From: DATKSG01 sp035531775
GTDB lineage: Bacteria > Actinomycetota > Acidimicrobiia > Acidimicrobiales > UBA8190
NCBI GenBank assembly: GCA_035531775.1
Contig: DATKSG010000065.1
Location: forward strand, 1-24,880
Reading direction: 5' to 3'
Length of the DNA stretch: 24,880 nt
Shown here: positions 6,482-13,053 of the stretch, piece after piece
Numbering within the stretch: position 1 is the first letter of the stretch
Layout of the letters: each line of letters begins with the position of its first letter
Translations under genes and position numbers: made by a program
Notes under the pieces: generated by a model
Database searches by the model: none
What the model was told of the DNA's origin: nothing
Seen by the model: only the letters and a program-made list of their open reading frames with translations

Positions 6482-7435
6482 TCAGAACAGCTCATCCATC
6501 ACCGCTCGAGCCACATCGACCGATGGCTGTACCGGATGGCGGTAGGTGTCGAGGATGGTCCTGGTGCCGGCATGGCCAGTCACGTCGGCCACCTGCTCGA
6601 TGGGCACGCCGGCCGCCGACAACAGCGATACGGCCGAATGGCGCAGCTCCTTCGGTTGCCAGGCGCCCAGGCCGGCCCGTTCGGTCAGGGCGACGAAGTG
6701 CCGGCGCAGCGACCACCGGTCGATGGGTGTACCGACGGTGGTGCAGAACACGAGCCCGCGCTCGCGCCAACGGCTTCCCGCTTTGCGCCTCTCCTCCTGC
6801 TGACGGCGCCGATGGCGTGCCAGGTCCTCCCTCACCGCCTGCGGCATGGCCAGGGACCGACGGCTCTTAGGCGTCTTCGGCTCGCCGAGCACCACACCAC
6901 CCGGATTCTCGATGCGGGCTCGTCGGACGTGGAGGACCTGGGCGTCGAAGTCGACATCCTCCCAGCACAGCCCGGTCAGCTCCCCCGGACGCAAGCCCAG
7001 CATGAGGCCCACGGTGACCAGAGCACCGAGGCGATCGTCGCCCGCCGTTCGCAGCAAGTCCTTGGCTTGGTGCACAGTCAGGCTTCGCCCGCGGGCCCTG
7101 GGCCCGGCCGGCACCGACGTCAGGGCGGCCACATTGCGCTCGACGTGGCCTCGGCGATGGGCTTGCTCGAGCGCCATCGACAGCACGGCCCGAACCCGGG
7201 TCATGGTGCTGCGGGACTTGCCGGCCTCAGCCATGGCCAGCAGCACGTCGTCCACGTCCTCGGCCCGCAGGGTCCGCAGCCGGGCATGGCCCACCGAGGG
7301 CACGATCCAGACGTCGATGGCCCACTCATAGTTGGCGATGGTCCTCGGGCTCTTGGCCGAGACCCGCTGGAGGCGCAACCACATGTGGAGGTACGACGCC
7401 ACCGTCGTGCGGCCGTCGACTCGCTGCGATGCCAT
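6482..7435 (-). CDS. tyrosine recombinase / phage-type integrase
   Basis: This is a full-length integrase (317 residues from ATG 7435; a GTG two codons earlier is also possible). AGGG lies five bases before the ATG. Numbering from the GTG, residues 12-95 form an N-terminal SAM-like DNA-binding domain (TTVASYLHMWL...SPRTIANYEWAID). The catalytic domain has R151 (GLRPGEL), K192 (TPKSRRS), R267 (ELRHSAVSLL), H290 (TGHAGTRT) and the nucleophile Y300 (LDTYRH). The usual first His of the HxxR box is Lys (K264), a substitution I believe occurs in other actinobacterial integrases. It is the last gene of the patchwork and probably moved a genomic island. No attachment site or excisionase is recognised beside it. 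Confidence 0.9.
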   Translation of the reverse strand: MASQRVDGRTTVASYLHMWLRLQRVSAKSPRTIANYEWAIDVWIVPSVGHARLRTLRAEDVDDVLLAMAEAGKSRSTMTRVRAVLSMALEQAHRRGHVERNVAALTSVPAGPRARGRSLTVHQAKDLLRTAGDDRLGALVTVGLMLGLRPGELTGLCWEDVDFDAQVLHVRRARIENPGGVVLGEPKTPKSRRSLAMPQAVREDLARHRRRQQEERRKAGSRWRERGLVFCTTVGTPIDRWSLRRHFVALTERAGLGAWQPKELRHSAVSLLSAAGVPIEQVADVTGHAGTRTILDTYRHPVQPSVDVARAVMDELF

Positions 7436-7542
7436 GAGCACCCTAGGAACTGAGGGCCGTACCAGGGGCGCAGTGGGGAGCGCCGAGTTCCCGACGCTAC
7501 TGCGATGGTGCCTGGCGGGAAAGGCCGATCACCGGCTGGTGC

Positions 7543-7624
7543 TACCATGGAGGCACGCCTCTTGGCGTGGCCCATTCGAGCTCCACTTCCGAGTCGGCCC
7601 CTTCCACTCTGAACGGAGCTTGAA
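7543..7624 (+). promoter_or_regulatory. promoter and structured leader of the helicase gene, with an in-frame 21-codon upstream ORF
   Basis: TGCTACCAT (7540-7548) resembles an extended -10 element (TG-n-TAnnnT). Just downstream, CACGCC (7553-7558) and GGCGTG (7563-7568) form a 6-bp stem with a TCTT loop. An ATG at 7547 opens a 21-codon frame ending in TGA at 7610-7612, in phase with the helicase. GGAG at 7615-7618 lies six bases before ATT 7625. If the -10 call is right, transcription starts after that ATG, the short ORF is not translated and the hairpin is at the RNA 5' end. Which reading is correct cannot be decided from one sequence. Confidence 0.4.
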
Positions 7625-9091
7625 ATTCCTTCCTTCCTCGACCTTGGCGTCGGCGCGCCTGTCGCTCAGCGCCTCCTCGCCCTTGGCATCACCGCCCCGC
7701 TGCCCATACAGGCCGCCACCATCCCCGACGCGCTAGCCGGCCGCGACGTTTGCGGCCGGGCCCCCACCGGGTCGGGCAAGACCCTGGCCTTCGGGCTGCC
7801 GCTGCTGACCCACGCCGGTTCGGCCGAGCCACGGCGCCCCCGGGCCCTGGTGCTCGTGCCCACCCGAGAGCTGGCCGAGCAGGTGTGCACCGTCCTCGGC
7901 GACCTTCTCGGTGGCCAGCGCGACCGCGTCCTCGCCGTATACGGCGGCACCGGCTACGAGGGCCAGCGCAAGGCCCTGCGCCGCGGCGTCGACGTGGTCG
8001 TCGCCTGCCCCGGTCGTCTCGAGGACCTACTGGCCCGACGCGACATGTACCTGGACCACGTGAGCATCGTGGTGCTCGACGAAGCCGACCGCATGGTCGA
8101 TATGGGGTTCCTGCCTCCGGTGCGGCGCCTGCTCGACCTGACAGCCGACGGGCGACAGGTGTTGCTGTTCTCGGCCACCATCGGGCCCGAGATCGAGGCC
8201 ATCTCCCGGCGTTACCAGAAGGACCCTGTCCGCCACGACGTCATCTCCGACGACGAGGACCGCTCAGCGGTAACCCACCTGTTCTGGTCGGTGGAGCGCA
8301 CCGAGCGCGTGGCGGTCACCGCCCGCTTGGCCGCCGAGCACGGGCAGCTGCTCGTCTTCTGCCGCACCAAGCGCGGTGCGGATCGCACCGCCAAGCAACT
8401 GCGAGCCGCCGGCATCGAAGCGGCGCCCATCCACGGGGACCGGACCCAGAACCAGCGCACCGGGGCGCTCGACGCCTTTTCGGCGGGACGTACCCAGGTC
8501 CTGGTAGCCACCGACGTCATGGCCCGTGGCATCCACGTGGACGAACTTCCCTGCGTGGTCCACTTCGACCACGCTCCCGATGCCAACACCTATGTGCACC
8601 GCTCGGGCCGCACCGGCCGCGTCGGACGCAGTGGCACGGTGATTTCCCTGGTGGGTGCCGAGCACCGCAAGGAGGTCCGCGCCGTGCAGAAGTCCCTCGG
8701 CTTCCCGAGCGTGTTCGGGCCCCCGGTCATCGGGCCGCCGCGCCCCACCGCTCGTCGCGCTCCGGCGCCGGCCAAGGCGGTGCGGGCCGGGGCCCAGAAG
8801 AAGGCCGACGCCCCCAGGCGGTCGGAGGGACCGAGGCGGCCCGAAGGAAAGCACCCGGCCAAGCACCGCGGTGCGGGAGGAGCTCGTCAGGCTACGGGCA
8901 TCGTGAAGTTCTACGACGCAACCCGCGGCTACGGCTTTCTGTCACGAGCCGGCGGGGGCGACGTCTTCGTCCACCACTCGCGCCTCGAGGGCGGCACCGG
9001 CCCGGCCGGCCTGCGCAAGGGCCAGCAGGTGAGCTTCGAGGTGGCTTCAGGCAGCCGCGGTGACGAGGCCCACAACGTAAAGGCGGTCTGA
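7625..9091 (+). CDS. DEAD-box RNA helicase fused to a cold-shock domain
   Basis: From ATT 7625 the protein has 488 residues. Helicase motifs are in order: Q motif (F4...Q29), APTGSGKT (46-53), PTREL (79-83), CPGRLEDL (128-135), DEAD (152-155), SAT (183-185), LVFCRTK (243-249), ATDVMARG (295-302) and HRSGRTGRVG (325-334). A basic Pro/Ala/Lys/Arg linker (about 370-422) leads to a cold-shock domain (about 423-488) with RNP1-like RGYGFL and RNP2-like VFVHHS. The protein probably unwinds and chaperones RNA, perhaps in the cold. No ATG, GTG or TTG exists in frame between the TGA at 7610 and motif I. ATT has GGAG at six-base spacing and gives the usual N-terminus (PSFLDLGV). A TTG at 7620 would be in frame only with one more TTCC unit in the repeat at 7626-7637. 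The start remains the main doubt. Confidence 0.88.
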   Translation: MPSFLDLGVGAPVAQRLLALGITAPLPIQAATIPDALAGRDVCGRAPTGSGKTLAFGLPLLTHAGSAEPRRPRALVLVPTRELAEQVCTVLGDLLGGQRDRVLAVYGGTGYEGQRKALRRGVDVVVACPGRLEDLLARRDMYLDHVSIVVLDEADRMVDMGFLPPVRRLLDLTADGRQVLLFSATIGPEIEAISRRYQKDPVRHDVISDDEDRSAVTHLFWSVERTERVAVTARLAAEHGQLLVFCRTKRGADRTAKQLRAAGIEAAPIHGDRTQNQRTGALDAFSAGRTQVLVATDVMARGIHVDELPCVVHFDHAPDANTYVHRSGRTGRVGRSGTVISLVGAEHRKEVRAVQKSLGFPSVFGPPVIGPPRPTARRAPAPAKAVRAGAQKKADAPRRSEGPRRPEGKHPAKHRGAGGARQATGIVKFYDATRGYGFLSRAGGGDVFVHHSRLEGGTGPAGLRKGQQVSFEVASGSRGDEAHNVKAV

Positions 9092-9224
9092 AAGCCCAGG
9101 TGACAGGCCATCTTCGGCCTGAATTGCCCCTCCGGACCGTAAGGTGGGACCACCGGGGCCGTTTCCCTTGAGCAGGGCAAGGCCAGCACGAGGCTGGCCG
9201 ACAGCTCAATCGGGGAGAAGACAT

Positions 9225-10736
9225 ATGTTTCGGGGGCACAGCACCATGTCCGCGGCCAGGGCTCTAGCCGTCACGGCCGCCATCGTCATCGCACCACTGG
9301 CCGCCAACGTGGCATCGGCATCGGCATCGACGGGCACCGTCAAGGCATCAGCCGCGCCAGGGCCGCAATGTCAGATCTTCTCCCCGCTCGAGGGCGGCAT
9401 CGAGCAATTCGAGCAGGCTTTCGACTCGGGCTCGGGCCAGAGCGTGTTCACCGGCTCCAACGACATCGCCGCCCAGATGGCCTCGGGCAGCGGCTGCCCC
9501 ATCACCGCGGCCTCACCGCCGTCGGGCGTTCCCGCACCTCCTTCGGGTGGTGGCGGAAGCGGTAGCTCGGCTCCGCAGTGCCAGCTCTTCTCGCCCATCG
9601 AGGGTGGCATCGAGGCCATCGAGCAGGGATTCGACTCGGGCTCGGGCCAGAGCACCTTCACTGGCTCCAACGACATCGCCGCCCAGATCGCCTCGGGCAG
9701 CGGCTGCCCCATCACCGCGCAGTCGCCGCCGTCGGGCGTGCCCGCGCCTCCTTCAGGTGGTGGTGGCGGTAGCTCGGCTCCGCAGTGCCAGCTCTTCACC
9801 CCGTTGGAAGCCGGCATCGAGCAGATCGAGCAGGCCTTCGACTCGGGCTCGGGCCAGAGCATCTTCACCGGCTCCAACGACATCGCCAAGCAGATCGCCT
9901 CGGGCAGCGGTTGCCCGCTCTCTACCACTCCGTCGTCCCCACCGCCCTCTACGGCGGCCAGTGGCAGCTGCGCCGCCCCGTCCTCAGCGGCCGGGTACTG
10001 GCAGGTGGCCTCCGACGGCGGCATCTTCGCCTTCGGCAACTACCCCTTCTGTGGGTCCATGGGCGGCACCACGCTGAACAAGCCGGTAGTGGGCATGGCC
10101 GGTACGCCCGACCACGGCGGCTACTGGCTGGTGGCTTCCGACGGCGGAATCTTCGCCTTCGGTGACGCCGCCTTCCAAGGCTCGATGGGCGGCAAGTCGC
10201 TCAACAAGCCCATCGTGGGCATGGCCTCCACTTCCGACGGCAAGGGCTACTGGCTGGTGGCCTCCGACGGCGGCATCTTCGCCTTCGGCGACGCCACCTA
10301 CGAAGGTTCGATGGGCGGCGGCACCTTGAACAAGCCGGTGGTGGGCATGGCCGCCACCTCCGACGGCAAGGGCTACTGGCTGGTGGCCTCCGACGGCGGA
10401 ATCTTCGCCTTCGGTGACGCCGCTTACAACGGATCGATGGGTGGCCAGAGGTTGAACGCCCCGGTGGTGGCCATGGCCGCTACCTCCGACGGCAAGGGCT
10501 ACTGGCTGGTGGGATCCGACGGCGGCATCTTCGCCTTCGGTGACGCCGGCTACCACGGGTCGATGGGTGGCCAGAGCTTGAACGCACCGGTGGTGGCCAT
10601 TGCCGGCACCTCCGACAGCGGCGGCTACTGGCTGTCGGCTTCCGACGGCGGCATCTTCGCCTTCGGTGACGCCGGCTACCACGGGTCGATGGGTGGCCAG
10701 CACCTGTCGCAGCCCATGGTGGGCATGTCCGCCTAG
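9225..10736 (+). CDS. secreted two-module tandem-repeat protein (propeller-like C-terminus)
   Basis: The 503-residue protein starts at ATG 9225 behind GGGGAG; an upstream GTG frame to 9144 lacks this support. A signal peptide (to about residue 36, ending ASASA) precedes three near-identical modules of about 69 residues. Each module contains PQCQxFxPxE, then GIExxEQ, FDSGSGQSxFTGSNDIAxQ and ASGSGCP, with two Cys, and they are separated by Pro/Gly/Ser linkers. The C-terminal half is six units of exactly 42 residues (GYWLVASDGGIFAFGDA...GSMGG..LN.PVVGMA.TSDGK). These resemble actinobacterial extracellular repeats that probably form a beta-propeller. The first module type is not one I recognise. 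No sorting signal or C-terminal helix is present, so it is probably released. Its TAG stop shares CTAG with the stop of the converging permease gene. Confidence 0.88.
   Translation: MFRGHSTMSAARALAVTAAIVIAPLAANVASASASTGTVKASAAPGPQCQIFSPLEGGIEQFEQAFDSGSGQSVFTGSNDIAAQMASGSGCPITAASPPSGVPAPPSGGGGSGSSAPQCQLFSPIEGGIEAIEQGFDSGSGQSTFTGSNDIAAQIASGSGCPITAQSPPSGVPAPPSGGGGGSSAPQCQLFTPLEAGIEQIEQAFDSGSGQSIFTGSNDIAKQIASGSGCPLSTTPSSPPPSTAASGSCAAPSSAAGYWQVASDGGIFAFGNYPFCGSMGGTTLNKPVVGMAGTPDHGGYWLVASDGGIFAFGDAAFQGSMGGKSLNKPIVGMASTSDGKGYWLVASDGGIFAFGDATYEGSMGGGTLNKPVVGMAATSDGKGYWLVASDGGIFAFGDAAYNGSMGGQRLNAPVVAMAATSDGKGYWLVGSDGGIFAFGDAGYHGSMGGQSLNAPVVAIAGTSDSGGYWLSASDGGIFAFGDAGYHGSMGGQHLSQPMVGMSA
9363..9920 (+). 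repeat. three tandem ~210-bp coding repeats
   Basis: The units start at 9363, 9573 and 9780, at Pro-Gln-Cys codons, giving periods of 210 and 207 bases. The DNA identity is high, including synonymous positions (for example around 9420-9500, 9634-9712 and 9841-9915). This points to recent duplication or ongoing conversion. The difference in period lies in the Gly/Ser linker. Confidence 0.9.
9993..10736 (+). repeat. six tandem 126-bp coding repeats (GYW...SDGGIFAFGD)
   Basis: Units start at 9993, 10119, 10245, 10371, 10497 and 10623, exactly 126 bases apart. The last is truncated to 37 codons. The core GYWLVASDGGIFAFGDA is almost invariant and the outer part (for example KSLNKPIVGMASTSDGK) varies more. 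The constant spacing fits one propeller blade per unit. Confidence 0.92.
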
Positions 10737-11653
10737 GACACGAGGCCCGGCGACCGGCCGAGGGAGAAGACCCCGCCGGTCACCAGGACCAGGCTGAGCA
10801 TCTCCACCACGGGGGCGATCCCCGTGGTGGAGATGTGCTCGCCGAAGAACCCGAGCCCGATGGCCACCGCTACGAGCGGCTGGGCCACGGTCAAGGTTGG
10901 CAGTGACAACCGCAGCGCTCCGGCATGAAAGGCGCTCTGGGTGAAGGTCATGGCCACCACGCCTCCGACCAGGAGGCCGTAGGGAGACCAGTTGCCCAAG
11001 GTGTGGAGCACGCCGCGGTCGAGCAGGTGACCGGTGCGCTCGGTGACAGCGGCCACGTAGCCGAAGGCCGTGCCCGAGCCGGCCGCCAACAGCACTGCGG
11101 CGCGCGCCGGGGACCCGCCTCTGGCCCCGAGATAGCAGCCGACGCACACGGCGGCCAGCGTTGCGCTCAGCACCACCCATTCGAGGCCGGTGGCCCGCGG
11201 ATGGCCGAGCCCCGGGCGCGCGGCGCGTAGGAACAGAGCCAGGCCCAACGTGACCACGGCCGCCGCTGCCAGTTCGCCTCGCCTGATGGTGCGGTGCTCC
11301 AGCCAGGCTCCCACCGGCAGGGCGAAGACCAGGCTGAGCGCCAGCACCGGCTCGACCAGGGCCAGAGATCCGCGCCGCAGGGCCAGGAACTGCAAGAGGT
11401 ATCCCACGGCGTCGAGCGAGCTACCCACCAACCACAGCGGCCGGCGCACCAGGCCGGCCAGCAGCCCGAACCGCATCGACATCTCCGGGGGCTCTCTGAT
11501 CGCCGCGTGGTGCTGGAGCACGGCGGCCAAGCCATAAGAGGCGGCACTGGCCATCGACCACCCCGTCACCTCCAGGACGAGCCGCCCGAAGTGGTGATGG
11601 AGCACACCGAGTGCGGCCAAGGAGGAAACGGGCACGACCAGAGCCTCCCGCAC
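10733..11653 (-). CDS. DMT-superfamily (EamA-like) membrane transporter
   Basis: The frame encodes up to 306 residues with about nine hydrophobic helices typical of drug/metabolite transporters (YGLAAVLQHHAA, LVGSSLDAVGYLLQFLALRRG, LALVEPVLALSLVFALPVG, SLPTLTVAQPLVAVAIGLGFFGE). It resembles the DMT family members common in actinobacteria; the substrate is unknown. The start is uncertain. GTG 11653 is the longest, GTG 11635 has GGGAGG upstream, and GTG 11569 would place the first helix at the N-terminus as in relatives. It lies 29 bases downstream of the methyltransferase gene on the same strand, so the two may be co-transcribed. It converges with the repeat-protein gene, sharing a CTAG stop. 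Confidence 0.8.
   Translation of the reverse strand: MREALVVPVSSLAALGVLHHHFGRLVLEVTGWSMASAASYGLAAVLQHHAAIREPPEMSMRFGLLAGLVRRPLWLVGSSLDAVGYLLQFLALRRGSLALVEPVLALSLVFALPVGAWLEHRTIRRGELAAAAVVTLGLALFLRAARPGLGHPRATGLEWVVLSATLAAVCVGCYLGARGGSPARAAVLLAAGSGTAFGYVAAVTERTGHLLDRGVLHTLGNWSPYGLLVGGVVAMTFTQSAFHAGALRLSLPTLTVAQPLVAVAIGLGFFGEHISTTGIAPVVEMLSLVLVTGGVFSLGRSPGLVS
10799..10835. terminator. 16-bp hairpin inside the permease 3' end, possible terminator of the repeat-protein gene
   Basis: TCTCCACCACGGGG (10801-10814) and CCCCGTGGTGGAGA (10820-10833) pair perfectly around a five-base loop, and two more pairs extend the stem. It lies 63 bases past the stop of the rightward repeat-protein gene, within the coding sequence of the leftward permease. 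There is no T-tract, so termination is only suggested; it may simply be coding sequence under codon constraint. Confidence 0.4.
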
Positions 11654-11682
11654 TGGTCGACCCGGCGCACGCTTCCTGGTCT

Positions 11683-12402
11683 CTAGAGCCGGCGGCCCCA
11701 GGCGGTGACGAGCGGGGGCTGGGCCAGGTCCAGGTGCCCTTGGCCCACGGTGGCCACGTGGCGGGCCAGCTCCCCCTCGGTGACAGTGCCGGCTTCGACC
11801 AGCATGGGCCCCACCATGTCGATGGTGGCCAACTCCAGGGTCACGGTGTCGGGCGAGGCCACCGGGAAGAAGGCGTCAGCCCGTACATCGTGCAGCCCGG
11901 CCTGGCGCAGGCGGCGGGGGAGCGTGCGGCCGAAGGCCAGGTCCACCCCTCGTCCGGCCATCAGGGAGCGGAAGCCGGTGCGGATCCGGTTGGCCAGCTC
12001 CGCCTCTTCGGTGACGCGGTCGATGCAACTGAGCGGCTGCAGGGCAGGATCGGCTTCCTCCACCACTAGCCATTCTTCGGGGCGCAACACCGACACCATG
12101 GCGCGCAGAGCCTGCTCGCGCCGGGCCACGTGCACGAGCAACAGGCGGGCGTGGACCACGTCGAAGACCTCGACCGGTGGGACCTCGGTGCCCACTTCGT
12201 GGCGGCGCACCTCGACGGGGCCGCCCTGGGCGTGTTCGACATGGGACACATCGAGGTCGGTGGCGAGCACGCGGCCGGTGGATCCCACACGCCCGGCAAA
12301 CCACCACACCACCGATGTCCCGCCCGCCCCCACTTCCCAGCAGCGCCAGCCCGGACCGACCCCGATGTCGTCCAAGTGGCGGAAGGTCCACGGGTCGAAC
12401 AC
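11683..12402 (-). CDS. SAM-dependent methyltransferase, probably N-terminally truncated by a TAG
   Basis: From GTG 12402 the protein has 239 residues with the class I methyltransferase fold. Motif I is WEVGAGGTSVVWWFAGRVG, then VLATDLD (motif II), FDVVHARLLLVHV and VLRPEEWLVVEEADP. The substrate is unknown. The same frame continues upstream past a TAG (12459-12457) with LLANADPAAARRHQALAA, which fits the usual start of this family (EYLL.NA...). From GTG 12480 the reading is VEDAKHE, then TAG, so the TAG replaces the expected Tyr. Either the gene is broken and restarts at 12402 without a clear ribosome site, or the short form is functional because the fold is complete. It is divergent from the DinB-family gene. 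Confidence 0.72.
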   Translation of the reverse strand: MFDPWTFRHLDDIGVGPGWRCWEVGAGGTSVVWWFAGRVGSTGRVLATDLDVSHVEHAQGGPVEVRRHEVGTEVPPVEVFDVVHARLLLVHVARREQALRAMVSVLRPEEWLVVEEADPALQPLSCIDRVTEEAELANRIRTGFRSLMAGRGVDLAFGRTLPRRLRQAGLHDVRADAFFPVASPDTVTLELATIDMVGPMLVEAGTVTEGELARHVATVGQGHLDLAQPPLVTAWGRRL

Positions 12403-12529
12403 GGCGGCCAGAGCCTGGTGACGCCGGGCTGCGGCCGGGTCGGCATTGGCCAGCAGCTACTCGTGCTTGGCGTCCTCCACCCTCGACACGCTACGGCGGC
12501 CCCACGCCGGCGGGTGGTAACAAAGGGAC

Positions 12530-13045
12530 ATGACCGTCGCCGAGGTGCTCACCGACTGCTTCAACCGGGTCCACCAGGAGCTCCGCGCCGTCCTCGACGG
12601 GATCGACCCTCCGGCGCTCACCATGCGGCTCGACGCCCAGGCCAACACCGTGGCCTGGCTGGCGTGGCACGTGGCCAGGGTGCAGGACGACCACCTGGCC
12701 TCGACCGCCGGCACCGAGCAGGTGTGGATGTCGCTGGGCTTCTTCGAGCGCTTCGGCCTGCCCTTCGCGCCCGAGGCCCACGGCTACGGACAGGGCCCCT
12801 CTGACGTGGCGGCCGTGGTCGTCGGCGCCGAGCTCCTGCTCGAGTACCTCGACGCCGTGCACCACGCCACGTCCGCCTACGTGAACACGCTCGCTGACGC
12901 CGACCTCGGGCGCGTGGTGGACGACTCCTATGACCCTGCGGTCACCTTGGGTGTGCGCCTGGTGAGCGTGGTGTCCGACAACCTCCAGCACGTGGGCCAG
13001 GCCGCCTATCTCCGCGGCCTGGCCGAGCGGCGCTCGTTGCGCTGA
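12530..13045 (+). CDS. DinB/DUF664-family protein
   Basis: This 171-residue helical protein has the DinB/YfiT-like four-helix fold. It has a first metal-ligand-type His in NTVAWLAWHVARVQDDH and a C-terminal His in DNLQHVGQAAYLRGL. In actinobacteria such proteins are often mycothiol-dependent transferases or detoxification enzymes; the exact reaction is unknown. AAAGGG directly precedes the ATG. The amidase gene starts eight bases after its stop, so the two are probably one transcript. Confidence 0.8.
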   Translation: MTVAEVLTDCFNRVHQELRAVLDGIDPPALTMRLDAQANTVAWLAWHVARVQDDHLASTAGTEQVWMSLGFFERFGLPFAPEAHGYGQGPSDVAAVVVGAELLLEYLDAVHHATSAYVNTLADADLGRVVDDSYDPAVTLGVRLVSVVSDNLQHVGQAAYLRGLAERRSLR

Positions 13046-13053
13046 CGCCGCCG

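Noticed and set aside
7547..9091. TGA at 7610 read as selenocysteine or by read-through to give a longer helicase
   Set aside because: The upstream peptide has no helicase similarity and no selenocysteine-insertion hairpin is evident after the TGA; the family starts at about the ATT.
9363..10736. tandem repeats as a CRISPR or satellite array
   Set aside because: The periods (210/207 and 126 bases) are multiples of three inside one continuous reading frame and encode protein repeats.
3072..12480. a recoded TAG codon (amber read as an amino acid)
   Set aside because: TAG is the true stop of the ice-binding, repeat-protein, permease and TauE/SafE genes here, so genome-wide reassignment is not supported; local decay is simpler. 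A suppressor tRNA outside the window cannot be excluded.
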